The notes under the pieces are model-generated. The model was not told where the DNA came from. It did no database searches and was given only the letters and a program-made list of their open reading frames with translations. This document shows, one piece after another, positions 51,123 through 61,866 of a DNA stretch of 64,000 nt. The position numbers and the translations under genes are program-made. Position 1 is the stretch's first letter. Each line of letters opens with the position of its first letter. The DNA comes from Prorocentrum cordatum (taxonomy: Eukaryota > Sar > Dinophyceae > Prorocentrales > Prorocentraceae): the NCBI GenBank assembly GCA_963575745.1, contig CAUYUJ010001403.1:418501-482500 (forward strand). Direction: 5' to 3'.

Positions 51123-51294
51123 GCGGCAGGGAGGCGAGGAGCACGCCAGGCGCCCGCGGCGGTGGCGGAGCCCGTGTGAGCCTCCCCCCCCCCGAGAGGG
51201 AAGCGGTGGCGCGGCGAGGCCCGGGCCCCGCCGCGGGGCCTGTGTCCCGTCTGGGCCGCCGCTGCTCCGACGCGCGCTGCTCGCCCCGGAGGGC

Positions 51295-51660
51295 ACGGGG
51301 GGGGGGGGAGAAGGAGGAAGGAGGAAGGGGGAGGACGGAGGGAGGACGAGGAGGAGGAAGGAGGGCTTAACGGTATGGCAGGTAGGGGAGGAGGCGGAGG
51401 AGGAGGAGGAGGAGGAGGAGGAGGGAGGAGGAGAGGAGGAGGAGGGAGGAGGAGGAGGAGGAGCAAGGAGGAGAGGAGGAGGAGAGGGAGGAGGAGGAGA
51501 GGAGGAGGAGGAGAGGAGGAGGAGGAAGGTTTGTGGCGGGAAGGGAAGGAGAGGAGGAGGGGAGGCGGGAGGGGAGGGAAGGAGGGGGAGGAGGGGGGAG
51601 CAGGAGAATGCAGGAGGGGGGCGGGGATGTGGAGGGGAAGAGGGGGAGGCGAGGGTGATG
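51295..51660. repeat. GGA/GAG microsatellite
   Basis: Purine-rich GGA/GAG/GGGA tract of over 350 bases with few interruptions. Confidence 0.93.
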
Positions 51661-51975
51661 GGAGGAGTCAGGATGCCGAGGAGGACGAACGTCTTCCTCC
51701 AACGCAGGTGCCCGGCACTTGTCTTACTCTTGTCGGAGCCGCGCTCAGCGCACCCTTCCCCCGCAGGCAGGCACGACTTGGAGGATCATGAGAAGGAGGG
51801 GGAGGGGGGGGGAGGGGGACGGAGGCGGCGAGGAGGGTGTAGGTGTAAGGGAGGAGACGAGGGGGGAGAAAGGGGTGGAGGAGGAGGGGGGGAGGACGAG
51901 GAGGAGGACGGTGATGGGAAAGGTGAGGCGAGGAACGACGAGCAGGAGGATGAGGAGGAGGAGGAGGTTGACTGA
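51661..51975. repeat. GGA-rich tract, interrupted
   Basis: Unique sequence at 51661-51785, then GGA/GAC/GAG-rich sequence to 51975. Confidence 0.75.
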
Positions 51976-52195
51976 GACGGTTCCCACCGAATGATCACAC
52001 GACGCGAACAACCAGGAGAAGGATGATAAGGACGAGACCGAGGGGCATGGGCTGCCAGTGTTCCTGACTTGCCGGCCCATCCCCTGCGCCAGCAGCCAAG
52101 GAGGAGTGGTCCGCCAGCTTCCTGTCTTCGCGCCCTGCGCAGCAGCCGCCGTCTCGGGGTCTACGAAAAGCACTGCGTACCGCTGTCCTCTTCAC
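51976..52195. other. Non-coding spacer
   Basis: Unique sequence between purine-rich and pyrimidine-rich tracts. Nothing recognised. Confidence 0.4.
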
Positions 52196-52430
52196 TATCA
52201 CCGGCCTGCTGGATCTACTCCTCCTCCCCCTCGTCCTCCTCCACCTCCACATCCATAACCGCCGCCTCCTCCGCCTTTCGAACCCTTCTTCCTATTCGGT
52301 ATCCATCTTCATCTTCTCCCCCTCCTGCTCCTCTGCCCCCTCTTCGTCCTCCTCCTCCTCGCCATTTTCCTCATCCTCTTCATCCTCCTCCTCCATCTTC
52401 GCCCTCCTCCCCCCTGCCCCCATTCCAGGG
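52196..52430. repeat. TCC/CTT-rich pyrimidine tract
   Basis: CTCCTCC and TTCATC units, complement in character to the GGA tract 400 bp upstream. Confidence 0.8.
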
Positions 52431-52599
52431 CGGGCGGCCCGTTGGGTTGCCCACCAGCTGGAGCGAATGAGAAAATCAGTGCCTCCTCGAGTCCAGGCGG
52501 CCGTTTTGAGCACCATATTCAACAGGTAGACGACTAACAAGAGAATGATTGCGCCGCGGAGGGGGAGACGCAAGTTCGTCCTCGGGTGATCGTGCGCAG

Positions 52600-53090
52600 C
52601 GGGCGACTCCACAGAGCACTTCGTACACTGCGCGGTGGGTAGACCGCAGGCAAGCAGGCAAAGTGTGGCGAAAGAGATGGCAAAGAGAGTACCTGTGGCA
52701 ACTATGGCGGCCAAGAAGTTGCAATGACAGGCACGTTATGAACAGTTTACAGAGGCGTTCTTTGTAACTGCGGAGGGGCTGGCGACCCTTGCGCGGGAAG
52801 TCATGGACCAGCTCCTGCACGAGGCGACCAGACACGATGCGAGGTTGAGGACGCTGTGCCAGTTCACGGCTCGACCGCAGGGGCGTGGTTGCCAGCAGCC
52901 CGACGACGCCGAACGACAAAGAGTGAGCGCCAGGCGCAACCAGATGGGCCAGTAGGGACGGGTCAGCACGGCACGCATTCCAAGACCAGGTTTGACAGTA
53001 GACTCCTCGTGTCGAAGTCTCCCCTCGATCTCTTCTACGTGGCTTGCCTCGTCTCCACCGTCAAACACCTTCTTCGTGCTTGGCCGTCTA
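52600..53090 (+). pseudogene. Possible degenerate coding remnant
   Basis: A frame-shifted reading gives AKRVPVATMAAKKLQ, YEQFTEAFFVTAEGLATLAR, EVMDQLLHEATRHDARLRTL, CQFTARPQGRG, with helical, charged character unlike the flanking low-complexity DNA. Stops interrupt it. No family recognised; it may be a retroelement ORF1/Gag remnant or chance. Confidence 0.25.
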
Positions 53091-53814
53091 CGGCGGCATC
53101 AGCTCCAACGTCCCCCCCCCGACGCCTCCCCTGGCGCCGGCCTGATACCACGCTGATTTTCCACCCAGCCTCAGCCCCCATCCGGCCCGTCTCCGCAGCG
53201 GTCCCCATTCCGACTCCAATTTGGATTTCGTGTTTGCCAAACTTGTGGTTTTGCCCGGCGTCGACCCCGCCAATTTGCGGACAAGCGCCGCGATGATATG
53301 CAACAGCAGCGTCTTGGCATCCATATGTGACGCTTCATTTGGCAACATCACGGGGACCAACGATGAGGACGAGCAACATAAACGCCCCGACATCCACATG
53401 CAACGCTTCTCTGAGCATGCGCCCGTGGGTTAGGAGCATGACAGTGAGCAGCATCCCCGTTCCGACCTACGCATGTGACACGCATGGTAGCATAACTCCG
53501 CCGACCAGCAGCATGACGGTGCGCAGTACCGTGGCTCTTCCTTGTACATGTACCAGGCCCTCTGAGCCAACTGCGCAATTATCACCATTTGCGTGATCTC
53601 CTCTGAGCTCCGCCAATCCCAGTGCTAAGCAGATCCAAGTTCGGCCTCGACTCCCTGGGTGCTGCCAACTGAGAAACTGCCGCGACGTTCGCGACCTCTT
53701 GTGAGGTCCACCGGATCGCGGTGCTACACGACGCCTCGGCCTTCCAGGTGAGCGTCGACGATACGGATATGTTCTATCATGTTGCCCGGGGCGACGGCAA
53801 TGGACAATTCTCTC
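53091..53814. other. Non-coding stretch with loose repeats
   Basis: Degenerate GTTCCGACxxAxxTTTG / GCAACATCACGG / AGCAGCATGACGGTG words recall 35640-36070. Includes a direct echo of AGCATGACAGTGAGCAGCAT and AGCATGACGGTGCGCAGTAC (53436 and 53510). Confidence 0.4.
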
Positions 53815-54000
53815 TAGGCGGCGAGCCTGGGGGGGAAGTGAGAAGGGGCAGGCTCTTCAGAAGGCTCGGAAGTCCCCCCGTGGTCTGAGAAGTTTCCTAG
53901 GCCGTCCCCGAAGACAGAGAAAACTTTCACATGGCCAGAGGGCTTCTGGGAAGCCCCGCCGCTCTCTGAGAAGCCTCTCTCTTTCTCACTTCCCCCCTTG
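53815..54000. repeat. Foldback family B, copy 4
   Basis: GGGGGGAAGTGAGAAGGGG at the start is complementary to the end CTCTTTCTCACTTCCCCCC. Interior CAGAAGGCTCGGAAGT, CCAGAGGGCTTCTGGGAAG and CTCTGAGAAGCC match copies 1-3. Confidence 0.8.
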
Positions 54001-54265
54001 CTTGCCGCCGATTCTCGTGACCCACTGCTTCGATACTCTCTCGGGGGCCGCCCGCGGACCTGATGGCGCGTCTGCAAACGTTTCTGGCGTCCGCGTTTAC
54101 AGTTGCATGGCGCAGGCCGCGACGCTGGCAGAGCAGTTCGGTCTGGCTAGCTTCAGTTCGCAACTCGGCGAAGGAGCCGCCAGGTCGTTTGCGGACACGC
54201 TCATACCCCAGACCCCCCTCGGGGTGTTTTTTTATAGACAGAAGAAACAACATGAAGAAGAAAAC
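54001..54265. other. Non-coding spacer
   Basis: Unique sequence with an open frame on both strands; no motif recognised. Confidence 0.4.
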
Positions 54266-54267
54266 AA

Positions 54268-54432
54268 CATGTGTGTGTGTGTGTGTGTGTGCGTGTGTGT
54301 GTGTGTGTGCGTGTGCGTGTGCGTATGTGTATATATGTGTATTTGTGTATGTGTGTACGTGTGTATGTGTGTGTGTGTATGTGTGTGTGTTTGTGTGTGT
54401 TTGTGTTTGTGTTTGTGTGTGTGTCTGTGTGT
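54268..54432. repeat. GT/TG microsatellite
   Basis: About 165 bases of TG repeats with GC, TA and TTTG interruptions. Poly-CysVal and poly-HisThr frames here are repeat translations. Confidence 0.97.
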
Positions 54433-54835
54433 GATTCGGCTTGCGGGAGCCTTTACCGGGCTTCGGGGCCGCCAAAAAATTATCCAGGACGAAGTGCCGA
54501 TCCCGGGGAAAGGGTCCAGACCTCTGGGGGTCGACGTTCTCAAACAATCACGACGTCGGGGGTATGGGAGGCTACACGGGCACGCGCACAGCTGCGAAAT
54601 TGCAGTGCCTGCGCTGGGCGGGGCAGGGCTGGGACCAACAGGTTGGCTAAAATCCCCAGCCTGGGATCGCCCCTGCACGGGCAATGTCTCAAAAGTTCGT
54701 GCGTCGCCACCGATCGCATGTCATCCCTCCTCGTTGTCCACACCATTATCACGTTGTCCTTTCCCTCTTGCGTATGACACTTTAAGCTCCCCCCGCTCCT
54801 CCATTAACGCACTGTTTCTCCTGAGCCTCCTCCTC
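54433..54835. other. Non-coding stretch
   Basis: Unique sequence. Nothing recognised. Confidence 0.4.
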
Positions 54836-54894
54836 CTCTTCCTCCTCCTCCTCCTCCTCCTCCCCCTCTTCTTACATTCCCTCTCCCTAATAAA
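54836..54894. repeat. TCC tract
   Basis: TCC/CTC repeat ending CTAATAAATAACTCCACC, at the 5' end of the next element. Confidence 0.85.
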
Positions 54895-55600
54895 TAACTC
54901 CACCCTGTCGCACCCCGACGCGTGTCAGTAGAGCAGGCCTGGCGTTTCGCCTGAGAGTTCCACACCACTCATGACTCATGACCATGTAGCTTTTAATTTT
55001 CAACAGCTTCACGGATGGAGGGCGGGTCGTTTTCAAACTGATGTTCTCGCCTCAGCGCCGCGCACATACGTTTTACAACAGTTGTGGGGGGTTCACGGAT
55101 TGAAGGTGGGCCGTTTTCGACAGACAAAACGACGGATCTCGCTTATAGCGGCTCGCATGGTGACGTCGAAAGGGTTTCACTGATGGAGGGCGGCTCCTTT
55201 TCAAAATGTGGCTCTCGTATTAGAGCCTCGCACATGTGTTTGCGGATTTCCAGTTTCAAGGATCATCTCGTATAGAGTTTCAGAAATGATGTTTTGGATC
55301 GGCAAGCGGCTTCAAGGCACACCAGTCACTTTAATTCGCGGTGTTGAAATATTACGAATACTGTTCTGGCACGATTCAGGACTGTCAAGGAACAGGGGTA
55401 AGGTTGATTCGTGGCGTTGAAGGCCCAGGAATGGCGCGATGGCACGGTTTAGGATTTCAAGCGATCGTCCTCCAACGCGGCATTGCCGTCCATTGACATG
55501 AAAATTCGGGGCATGCCAAGAGGGAGTTTGGAGGGAGGGTTTATTTAATCATCGTTGATGGGTCTGGGGTTTTGATTGTTTCTCCTCCTCCATCCTTTTT
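54895..55600 (+). repeat. 83-bp-repeat element, copy 3
   Basis: CTGTCGCACCCCGA start, TGGCGTTTCGCCTGAGAGTT, about three diverged subrepeats (CAGCTTCACGGATGGAGG; TTTTCAAAATGTGGCTCTCG at about 55199), GATCGTCCTCCAACGCGGCA, AGAGGGAGTTTGGAGGGAGG. Ends at CTCCTCC and is followed directly by copy 4. Confidence 0.8.
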
Positions 55601-55614
55601 CCTGATGAATGAAT

Positions 55615-56215
55615 CCTCCCTGTCCCACCCCGGCCAGTCGAATGGGCCGGCCTGTCGCTTCGATTGAGATTTCGTGACGACGTGTGCTCTTGAAGCTGAC
55701 AACTGTGAAACAGATTCAAGAATGGAGTGCGGCCAACGTCCAGAATGAGGTGATCTCTTGAGCGCCTCGCTCATTTGTTTGAAAGGTTTGCAAGAGCTTC
55801 ACGGATTGAGGGCGGCTCCTATTCAGACTGCGTTGATCGACGCACCGCTGCGCACATCCATTTCAGGACGGGACCATCATGGGTAACGTTCCAGAAAAAG
55901 CGTGTTGGCAGGATGCCGACACGTCAGGGCGCAACAGTCACGTTGGTTCGCGGCGTCGAAGTCCAAGGAACGACGTACAGGCAAAATTCCCGATCGTCAG
56001 GACGCAACGGTCAGGGTGATTCGCGGCGTCGAAATCCAAGGACTGATTTTCTGGCGCTGTTTTGGATGTGCAAACGCTTGTTCTTCCAAGGGGGCAATTC
56101 CCACAGTGGAAATGAACCTTTTGTACGGGCCAATGAAGGAGGAACTTGGAGGGAGGGTTCATTACACTACTGCTGACTAGGCCCCCTCCTCATCCTCCTC
56201 CTCCCCCCCATTCCT
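55615..56215 (+). repeat. 83-bp-repeat element, copy 4
   Basis: CTGTCCCACCCCGGCCAGTC start, one clear subrepeat (GCAAGAGCTTCACGGATTGA, 55788-55807), then two units of GGTTCGCGGCGTCGAA-GTCCAAGGA type, TTCCAAGGGGGCAATTCCCA and AGGAACTTGGAGGGAGG before a TCC tract. Tandem with copy 3. Confidence 0.78.
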
Positions 56216-56780
56216 CCTCCTCCTGGTCGGCGTTTCGGAGCGAGCGATTGAGGAATCGACGCGCCCGAAGTGCGCAAGCGCGCACCATGCCGAACCTCAG
56301 GCGCGGGTGATCCCCCGCGGACAAGGCGGGGGAGGGGGAATGGTTTCGTCGCTCCCGCGCTTGCTGCCCCTGCCGCTCAGGAGAATTGATTTCTGTTACA
56401 ATCCGCACACGGCCAGCATTCACGAAACATTTTGGAACATCAGCAGCGAATTGCGCCACTGGGACATGGTACCACTTAGTGGAACACACAAGTGGGCAGT
56501 GGGACCTGAACGCAATCAGACACTTAATGCTCGTTTATACTGGGGATACAACGCGGAGGAAAATAATATCAAATGCATTTCGAAAGTATGTGGTACCACA
56601 AATCCATTTATAACAAAATTCCGAAAACGACATTGAGAAACATGTACACACCACCGTGCAGTATACAAGGTAAAGTGTCAGGAGACAAACGGTGTTGGGA
56701 AGGAGGGGGCCTGGTTCTCTTTGTATTATATTTGGCGCCCACCTAGTACACGAGTGACGAGGACATCGCGAACAGAGCAG
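56216..56780. other. Non-coding stretch
   Basis: Unique sequence, AT-richer at 56400-56660. Nothing recognised. Confidence 0.4.
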
Positions 56781-56799
56781 TGGGATGGGTGGAGGAACG

Positions 56800-57230
56800 A
56801 CGTGGCCAACCGGGAGCTAGGACCACCTCGGCAGGAGGAGGAGACCTCAACACGCAGCTCGGACTTCACAGGGGCCCAGGAGACACACCCTTGAGAAGTA
56901 TCCACGACACAGCTACAGTGGGACCATACGTGGCCAAAGTGGAAAATCAGAATAAAAGGGTATTCAGGACATGCTGCGCCCAGCGTGGACTCTCTTTTGC
57001 GACGCCGCACTGGGGTTGCGGACCGACCTGCCGCATTCCAACAGGAGACGCTAGCAAGATATACCACATTGCCATCCCGACTTCGGCCCTGGGCATAATA
57101 GAAAGGCGCATGGCGTTGCGGAGCCAGGGTAAACGACTGAAGGTTATTAAAAACCAGAGGTCTGATATACCATCCCTCATCAGGTAATGCCCTTCCGACC
57201 ATGACCTCCACCAGGTTCCGAACTCCCCCA
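56800..57230 (+). pseudogene. LINE-3 endonuclease (EEP) fragment
   Basis: GGGDLNTQLGL gives the GDLN form of GDFN; GPYVAKVENQNKRVFRTCCA, GDASKIYHIAIPTS (usual SxIDHI with Asp changed to Tyr), and after a frame stop CPSDHDLHQV gives the SDH. Order and spacing fit a LINE EEP domain, third family in the window. Stops and the Asp loss make it inactive. Confidence 0.6.
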
Positions 57231-58145
57231 ACTCGGCCAGCAGGCCCCGACCGAATGGCGCCCTTGCGGTGTCTGAGGGAAGAGGACAGGAGAGGCGAGT
57301 TCTTCCACCACTTCGCCCTGGAGCTTCAGGACCAGGAGAAGTGGGGCGAAGCGATGAACGGAGCCACGCCCGACTCCGCTTGGTATTGGCGGGGAGGAGC
57401 AGGCAGGGGGGCCACAGGAAGGACGCCCCAAAAAAGAAAGCAGGATGACCCAGCAATGGAGGAGTTCAAGAGGGGAAGAGAGCTGCTCAAACAGAGGAGA
57501 GAGGTCAGAGTGAGGCTGGAAGAAGATGCTGAGGAGGAGGTGCACGTGGAGGTTCAGGAGAACTCGGGAAGGGCGTCTGCGGCGCCGAAGGCAATGGGGG
57601 GCGCGGCGGAGAAAAGAGGGAGGCGAAGATAGCGGAGGAGATCTGGTGGGCATGTGATCAGCAAAAGTTGCAGCGATGCGCGCTTAGGACCCATCATCAG
57701 AACAACGGGAGGGGACATAACAATAACCTTATTACTACTTACCACGAACCTACTGGGACAGGGGTCAGCGGTCGCACGGACTTGGCAGGCACCCTCATCA
57801 GGGAGGACTGGCAGCGGAGACTATCAGCCCCCAGGCCCTGCGAGATGATCACAGAGAAATATACGAATCCAGGCCGCCGCTGGCAGACGACGCGGAGGCG
57901 AGGGCACTGGCAGCATTGGGCGAGAGGAGTACGTTGCAGCATTGCAGGAAAACGAAGAATAGGCGAGCCTTTCCAGACTGGGGGGCGCCGGCGGCACTGA
58001 CCTGGATGACCCTCGACCGCGCCGCCCACCTGGATGACCCGAGCGCGCTCAGCAATCTCATGGGCGCAGCGCAGATCAGAGCTGCTGGGTCGCGGGAGGA
58101 TGAGGAGGGGCTGGAAATGCACGCAAATCTTATTGGATTATAGAT
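57231..58145 (+). pseudogene. LINE-3 linker remnant
   Basis: Frame-shifted helical, Arg/Glu-rich peptide (REVRVRLEEDAEEEVHVEVQ; KREAKIAEEIWWACDQQKLQ; REDWQRRLSAPRPCEMI) such as lies between EEP and RT in these LINEs. Several stops; no catalytic motif. Confidence 0.4.
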
Positions 58146-59220
58146 TATAGAAAGGTAGGCAGATGTTGGAAAATATGGGACGACGGGGCAGCGCCTCGGA
58201 GTTGCCCGGGGGGAGGGGGGGGCGGCGCGGGAAGGGAAGCGCGCGAAAGTGGACCGTGCCGCGCGCGCAGAGGTGCGAGGGCAGGACCGGGTACTTTCCT
58301 GACCCCGACGACTAACTGCGCCCCCTCTCCCCCGTTGACTCGATTGAGGGGCGCGCCGCTGAAGCGTCGCGCATCGCAGACCACCCCGTTGGACCGGCGC
58401 CGCTCGCATGCGCCTGACGCCGACGAACGCGGCGACGCAGACGGCATCGCAGGTCAACGCATCGCGCGCGCAGACTGCAGCGCGGGCACGGCTCTGTTCA
58501 GAGAGGCGCGCAAGAGAGGCCCCCAACCAGACCGCCATTCCCGGGCTCAAGGCGGGCCGGCCCGCAGACGCAGGGAGAACGCGATACTTTGCATCGCCGG
58601 CTCACAGCGGCGGGCTTAGCGAGGGGGGCCAGCGCAGCGCGCCGCAACCGCGACGGCGCGAACGCATGCGCCTGTGCGAAGCGCCCCCTAAACCCCAGGA
58701 AGCGCCCCCCCCTTCCGGAGAAACGACAACGCTTCCGGCACCCTGGAAGCGTTACCTCGGCACCAGGAGGGCCTCAAGAGGGCGCTTCGGGCCTTTCGAA
58801 GCGCTGCTGAGCTCTGCTAAGCTCTACTAAGCACCGCCGAGCCACCCACGGGCTCCGGCGCCTTCCGCGAGCGCACGCGCGGCAGCGCGCCGTCTGAAGG
58901 CCCGGCGGCCGACGCCCGCGGCCGACGCGCGCCTCAGCCGTCGCGCCTCCGAAGAGGGGCCTGCGGCCTCACCCGCGGGGGGGCGCGGAGTGCTCGACCC
59001 CGAAAGGGGGCGTCGGGCGAAGTGGGGGCACGACGAAGTCGCGGGGGGAAGCGGGGGGAGGGTCGGGGGGGGCGGCGAAGGCAGCAACGAGACAGGCGGG
59101 CCAAGATGGGGGGGGGGGGGGCAAGAAAGGGGCGGCAGCGCGCAGAGGCGGGGCACGCTGCCAGCGCGACGCGGGCCCCAGCGCGGCGCGCGCGAGCACG
59201 CGCGCGCGCATGGCGAGAAC
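58146..59220. other. Non-coding stretch
   Basis: Very GC-rich with G-runs, many GCGCGC words. Overlapping open frames in all phases. Nothing recognised. Confidence 0.4.
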
Positions 59221-59221
59221 C

Positions 59222-59525
59222 CTCGGCATTTCCAAGGAAATCATTAACGCGTCTCAGGACATGTTTCGCATGTCCCAGAAACCCATAGGAAATCCAAATA
59301 ATTCAGCATGTCCTCTGGACGCCCCAAGACATGTTTAGCGCTTCCCAGACCATCCGTAGCATGCCACAGGAAACTCCGTTGAAATCCCTTGACTTCTATG
59401 TTTTGTGTCTCCCCTCTGGGGGGGCCGTAGCTTTCTTCAAGAAATCCTTTGGTTTTCTCGCGAAGATCCCCGGCATTTCCCAGGGTGTCCCGGGGGGTTC
59501 CTGCTGAGTTCCATGCGGCAGCGCC
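59222..59525. repeat. Degenerate GGCATTTCCAAGGAAATC repeat, block 1
   Basis: Loose copies of GGCATTTCC, GCATGTCCCAG(A/G)AA and GGAAATCC every 30-50 bases; related to 59945-60195. Confidence 0.5.
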
Positions 59526-59944
59526 TGGGCTGATTAGCTTTCCGAATCAATGCGAGTGCGACGCGCGCTGACGCGCGCCCATGGCCTTGGCTCGGGATAT
59601 TGCTCCGCCCTGCTGGGCGCCGAGATAGCGCTTCGAAGCGGGGGGGGGGGGGGGGGGGCGACGCCCTGGAGTGGGTCGCCCCCTACGAAGGCCAACCATC
59701 AGCCATCTCTCTAAGGGGGGCACAGTAGGAATCGCGCAGGGAAACGGCGACGACATTCCAGCGGAAAACCCGCGATCGGTTCGGCCGTCTCGGGCAGCGC
59801 CGGGGCTTGTCGGAACTCTTCGGAGGCGACCTCAGGGATTTCACGCTGGCCCGCCGCGCAGGGGGGCGCGGCTTTGAAATGGCCCTTCGAACGCGCGCGC
59901 GCATTCGCATGCACGCACAGGTCGCGCGTGGCGCACGCGCGCAG
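59526..59944. other. Non-coding stretch with a G-run
   Basis: G-run of 18 at 59641-59658 after GCGCTTCGAAGC. Nothing else recognised. Confidence 0.45.
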
Positions 59945-60195
59945 GAACCGACAACGGTGCCGAGCATTCCCTGGGGCAGCCTGAGGACCCGCACCAGATC
60001 TGGCATTTCGTAGAAATTACTGGAGAGATCTGAGCCAGATCCGCTGCATTCTTTAGGAGCCCTCCGGGTTTCAACCCAGATCCGTAGCATTCCCAAGGGA
60101 TTCCTAGAGATCTGAGCCACGCTCCTGGCACCCCCCCAGGAAGCCGCCGGGATCTTAGCAAGATCCCTGACATGTCCTGCGGATTCCTTTCTTCG
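59945..60195. repeat. Degenerate AGATCCGTAGCATTCCCAAGG repeat, block 2
   Basis: About six units, 40-50 bases, with GCATT(C/T), AGATC(C/T)G and CCC(A/C)AGG words, some inverted. Confidence 0.55.
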
Positions 60196-60547
60196 CCCCT
60201 CGTGGGCCGCCACCCGGCGGGATTTGTTTTTTGGGTGCTGTCGGTTGCGCGCGGCGCAAACGATATCGCCCCTTGAAAATGCCCCCGTGGAATATGGAAT
60301 AAAACTGCGGTGCTAAGATAGCCCCAGGGGGGCTCTGACATGCTTCCTCGAGGCGCGCGCCGCCTCTGCGCGGCGGCGCGCGGGCGAACAAAAAGACGAG
60401 GCGCACGCAGTAGAGGCAATTCATTCACCCGCGATCAGCACGCAGTGCGCGATGGATGAATCCCAGGAATGATTGCGCAGGGTGCGCGGAAGGGGCGCGC
60501 GTTTTGCACTAGGCAGCCCGATGACATCCACGACATATACGCGAAGA
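60196..60547. other. Non-coding spacer
   Basis: Unique GC-rich sequence before the GGA tract. Nothing recognised. Confidence 0.4.
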
Positions 60548-60662
60548 AATGGGAGGGGGAGGAGGAGGAGGAGGAGGAGGAGGAGGATGAGGAGGAGGGG
60601 GAGGAGGACGAGGAGGAGGAGGAGGAGGAGGAGGAGGGAGAGGGAGAGGAGGAGGAGGAGGC
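60548..60662. repeat. GAG/GGA microsatellite
   Basis: About 115 bases of GAG/GGA with GAT and GAC interruptions. Confidence 0.93.
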
Positions 60663-60698
60663 ATACGCGGCGGGCGAGGCTCACGCGCTGCACGGGCT

Positions 60699-61187
60699 AT
60701 GCAACCTATCGCAGGAGATCCCCGTGACCTCGCACTCAAAGCGTTTATGGATGACGCGACGAACACCGCGACGATCCTCCAGGGGATGAATACAGGACAA
60801 GTAGCGCGCGTGCCCGACAGGAACCCGGAGCTACTTTCCAGGGCCATCGAGACGGGGGGGCGGGCGCTGCACCCTGGGAAGACCAATCGCCTTGTTCGTC
60901 TGGTGGGACAGGGTAGATTTGCCGCGACCATACGACTGCGCACCGCCAGAGGGCCACCAAGCGCGACTTCGCGGGGGATGCGCACGCCAGGGCCCTGCCC
61001 ACCTTCGGATCAGGGACTGGCGGGCGAAATGGGTAGGAGGGGGGAGGCCATGAACATAGTTGTCAGGCAATGTTGTTGCTTCTGGGGCTGTGATGCTTCG
61101 GACAAAGTAGATCGACTCACATTCATCGTTTTCGTGGTTGCAGCGGCTCTTAGTTGTCTCGCGGTACTTGTCACCTCCCCCAACTGA
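60699..61187 (+). pseudogene. LINE-3 reverse transcriptase palm fragment
   Basis: DLALKAFMDDATNTATILQG carries an FMDD form of the YxDD motif; GGRALHPGKTNRLVRLVGQG has the 'L.P.KT..L' segment that follows it in LINE RTs. Motif A and the fingers are not found upstream, where a GAG tract lies. CCCFWGCDASDKVDRLTF may be a decayed zinc finger. Confidence 0.5.
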
Positions 61188-61860
61188 CCGCGGCGCTTGA
61201 CATCGCGACGGGGAGGTTGCCGAGGAGAGCGAGTCAGGGGGGAGGCGCGAGCTGGGGGAGAGAGGGCGGCAGCGTCAGATGTAACACCATCAAGCAAGTT
61301 TCACTGCGCTGGAGATTCGACAGATGTGCTCTCGCACTGAGAGGTCGCCGCCTGGGATGGCGCCAGCTGTGGGCCTGATTCCCGATTGGCAACGGGGGCG
61401 TCTTGGCCGCGGCTTCGGGGGCCACGAAACTGGACGAGGACAGGGGCGCGGAACGACACTGGGGGGGAATGGATCTACGCGAATCTACCCCTTGGGCCAT
61501 GCAGACGATGGAGGATCGACGCACTGGCGAGAGTATGCCCAGACACGGGGGCACGGCGCCCCCACGGAAGATCCGGCTGGGACACGTTTAACTCGGGGAC
61601 AAACGATTGGAAATCATGGGCACAGACGGGCGCCCGCGCATTGAGGAGCTGGGCGCATCGCAACAAGAAGGGCGGCCCACGCTCACAGGCGGAATTCGAG
61701 GAGGCGGAAGAAGAAGGATGAGTAATCGACCAACCGCTCTGGAGAGATTGGGCATGCGCGGGCGCAGAAAGGACAGAGACAGTACGTGGACAGAGATTCT
61801 CGGCGGCTGCTGCCCCACTAGCACACGGGGGGGGGAGGGGGGAAACAAAACAAAACAATT
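61188..61860 (+). other. Probable LINE-3 tail, unassigned
   Basis: Charged peptides (GGMDLRESTPWAMQTMEDRR; WAHRNKKGGPRSQAEFEEAE) in changing frames, perhaps the end of the same ORF2. No motif to prove it. Confidence 0.25.
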
Positions 61861-61866
61861 AAAACA

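Noticed and set aside
54271-54777. Cys/Val-rich or His/Thr-rich protein
   Set aside because: Translation of the GT microsatellite.
58146-59300. Several 90-140-codon frames
   Set aside because: Extremely GC-rich DNA leaves all frames open; peptides are Arg/Ala/Pro composition with no motif.
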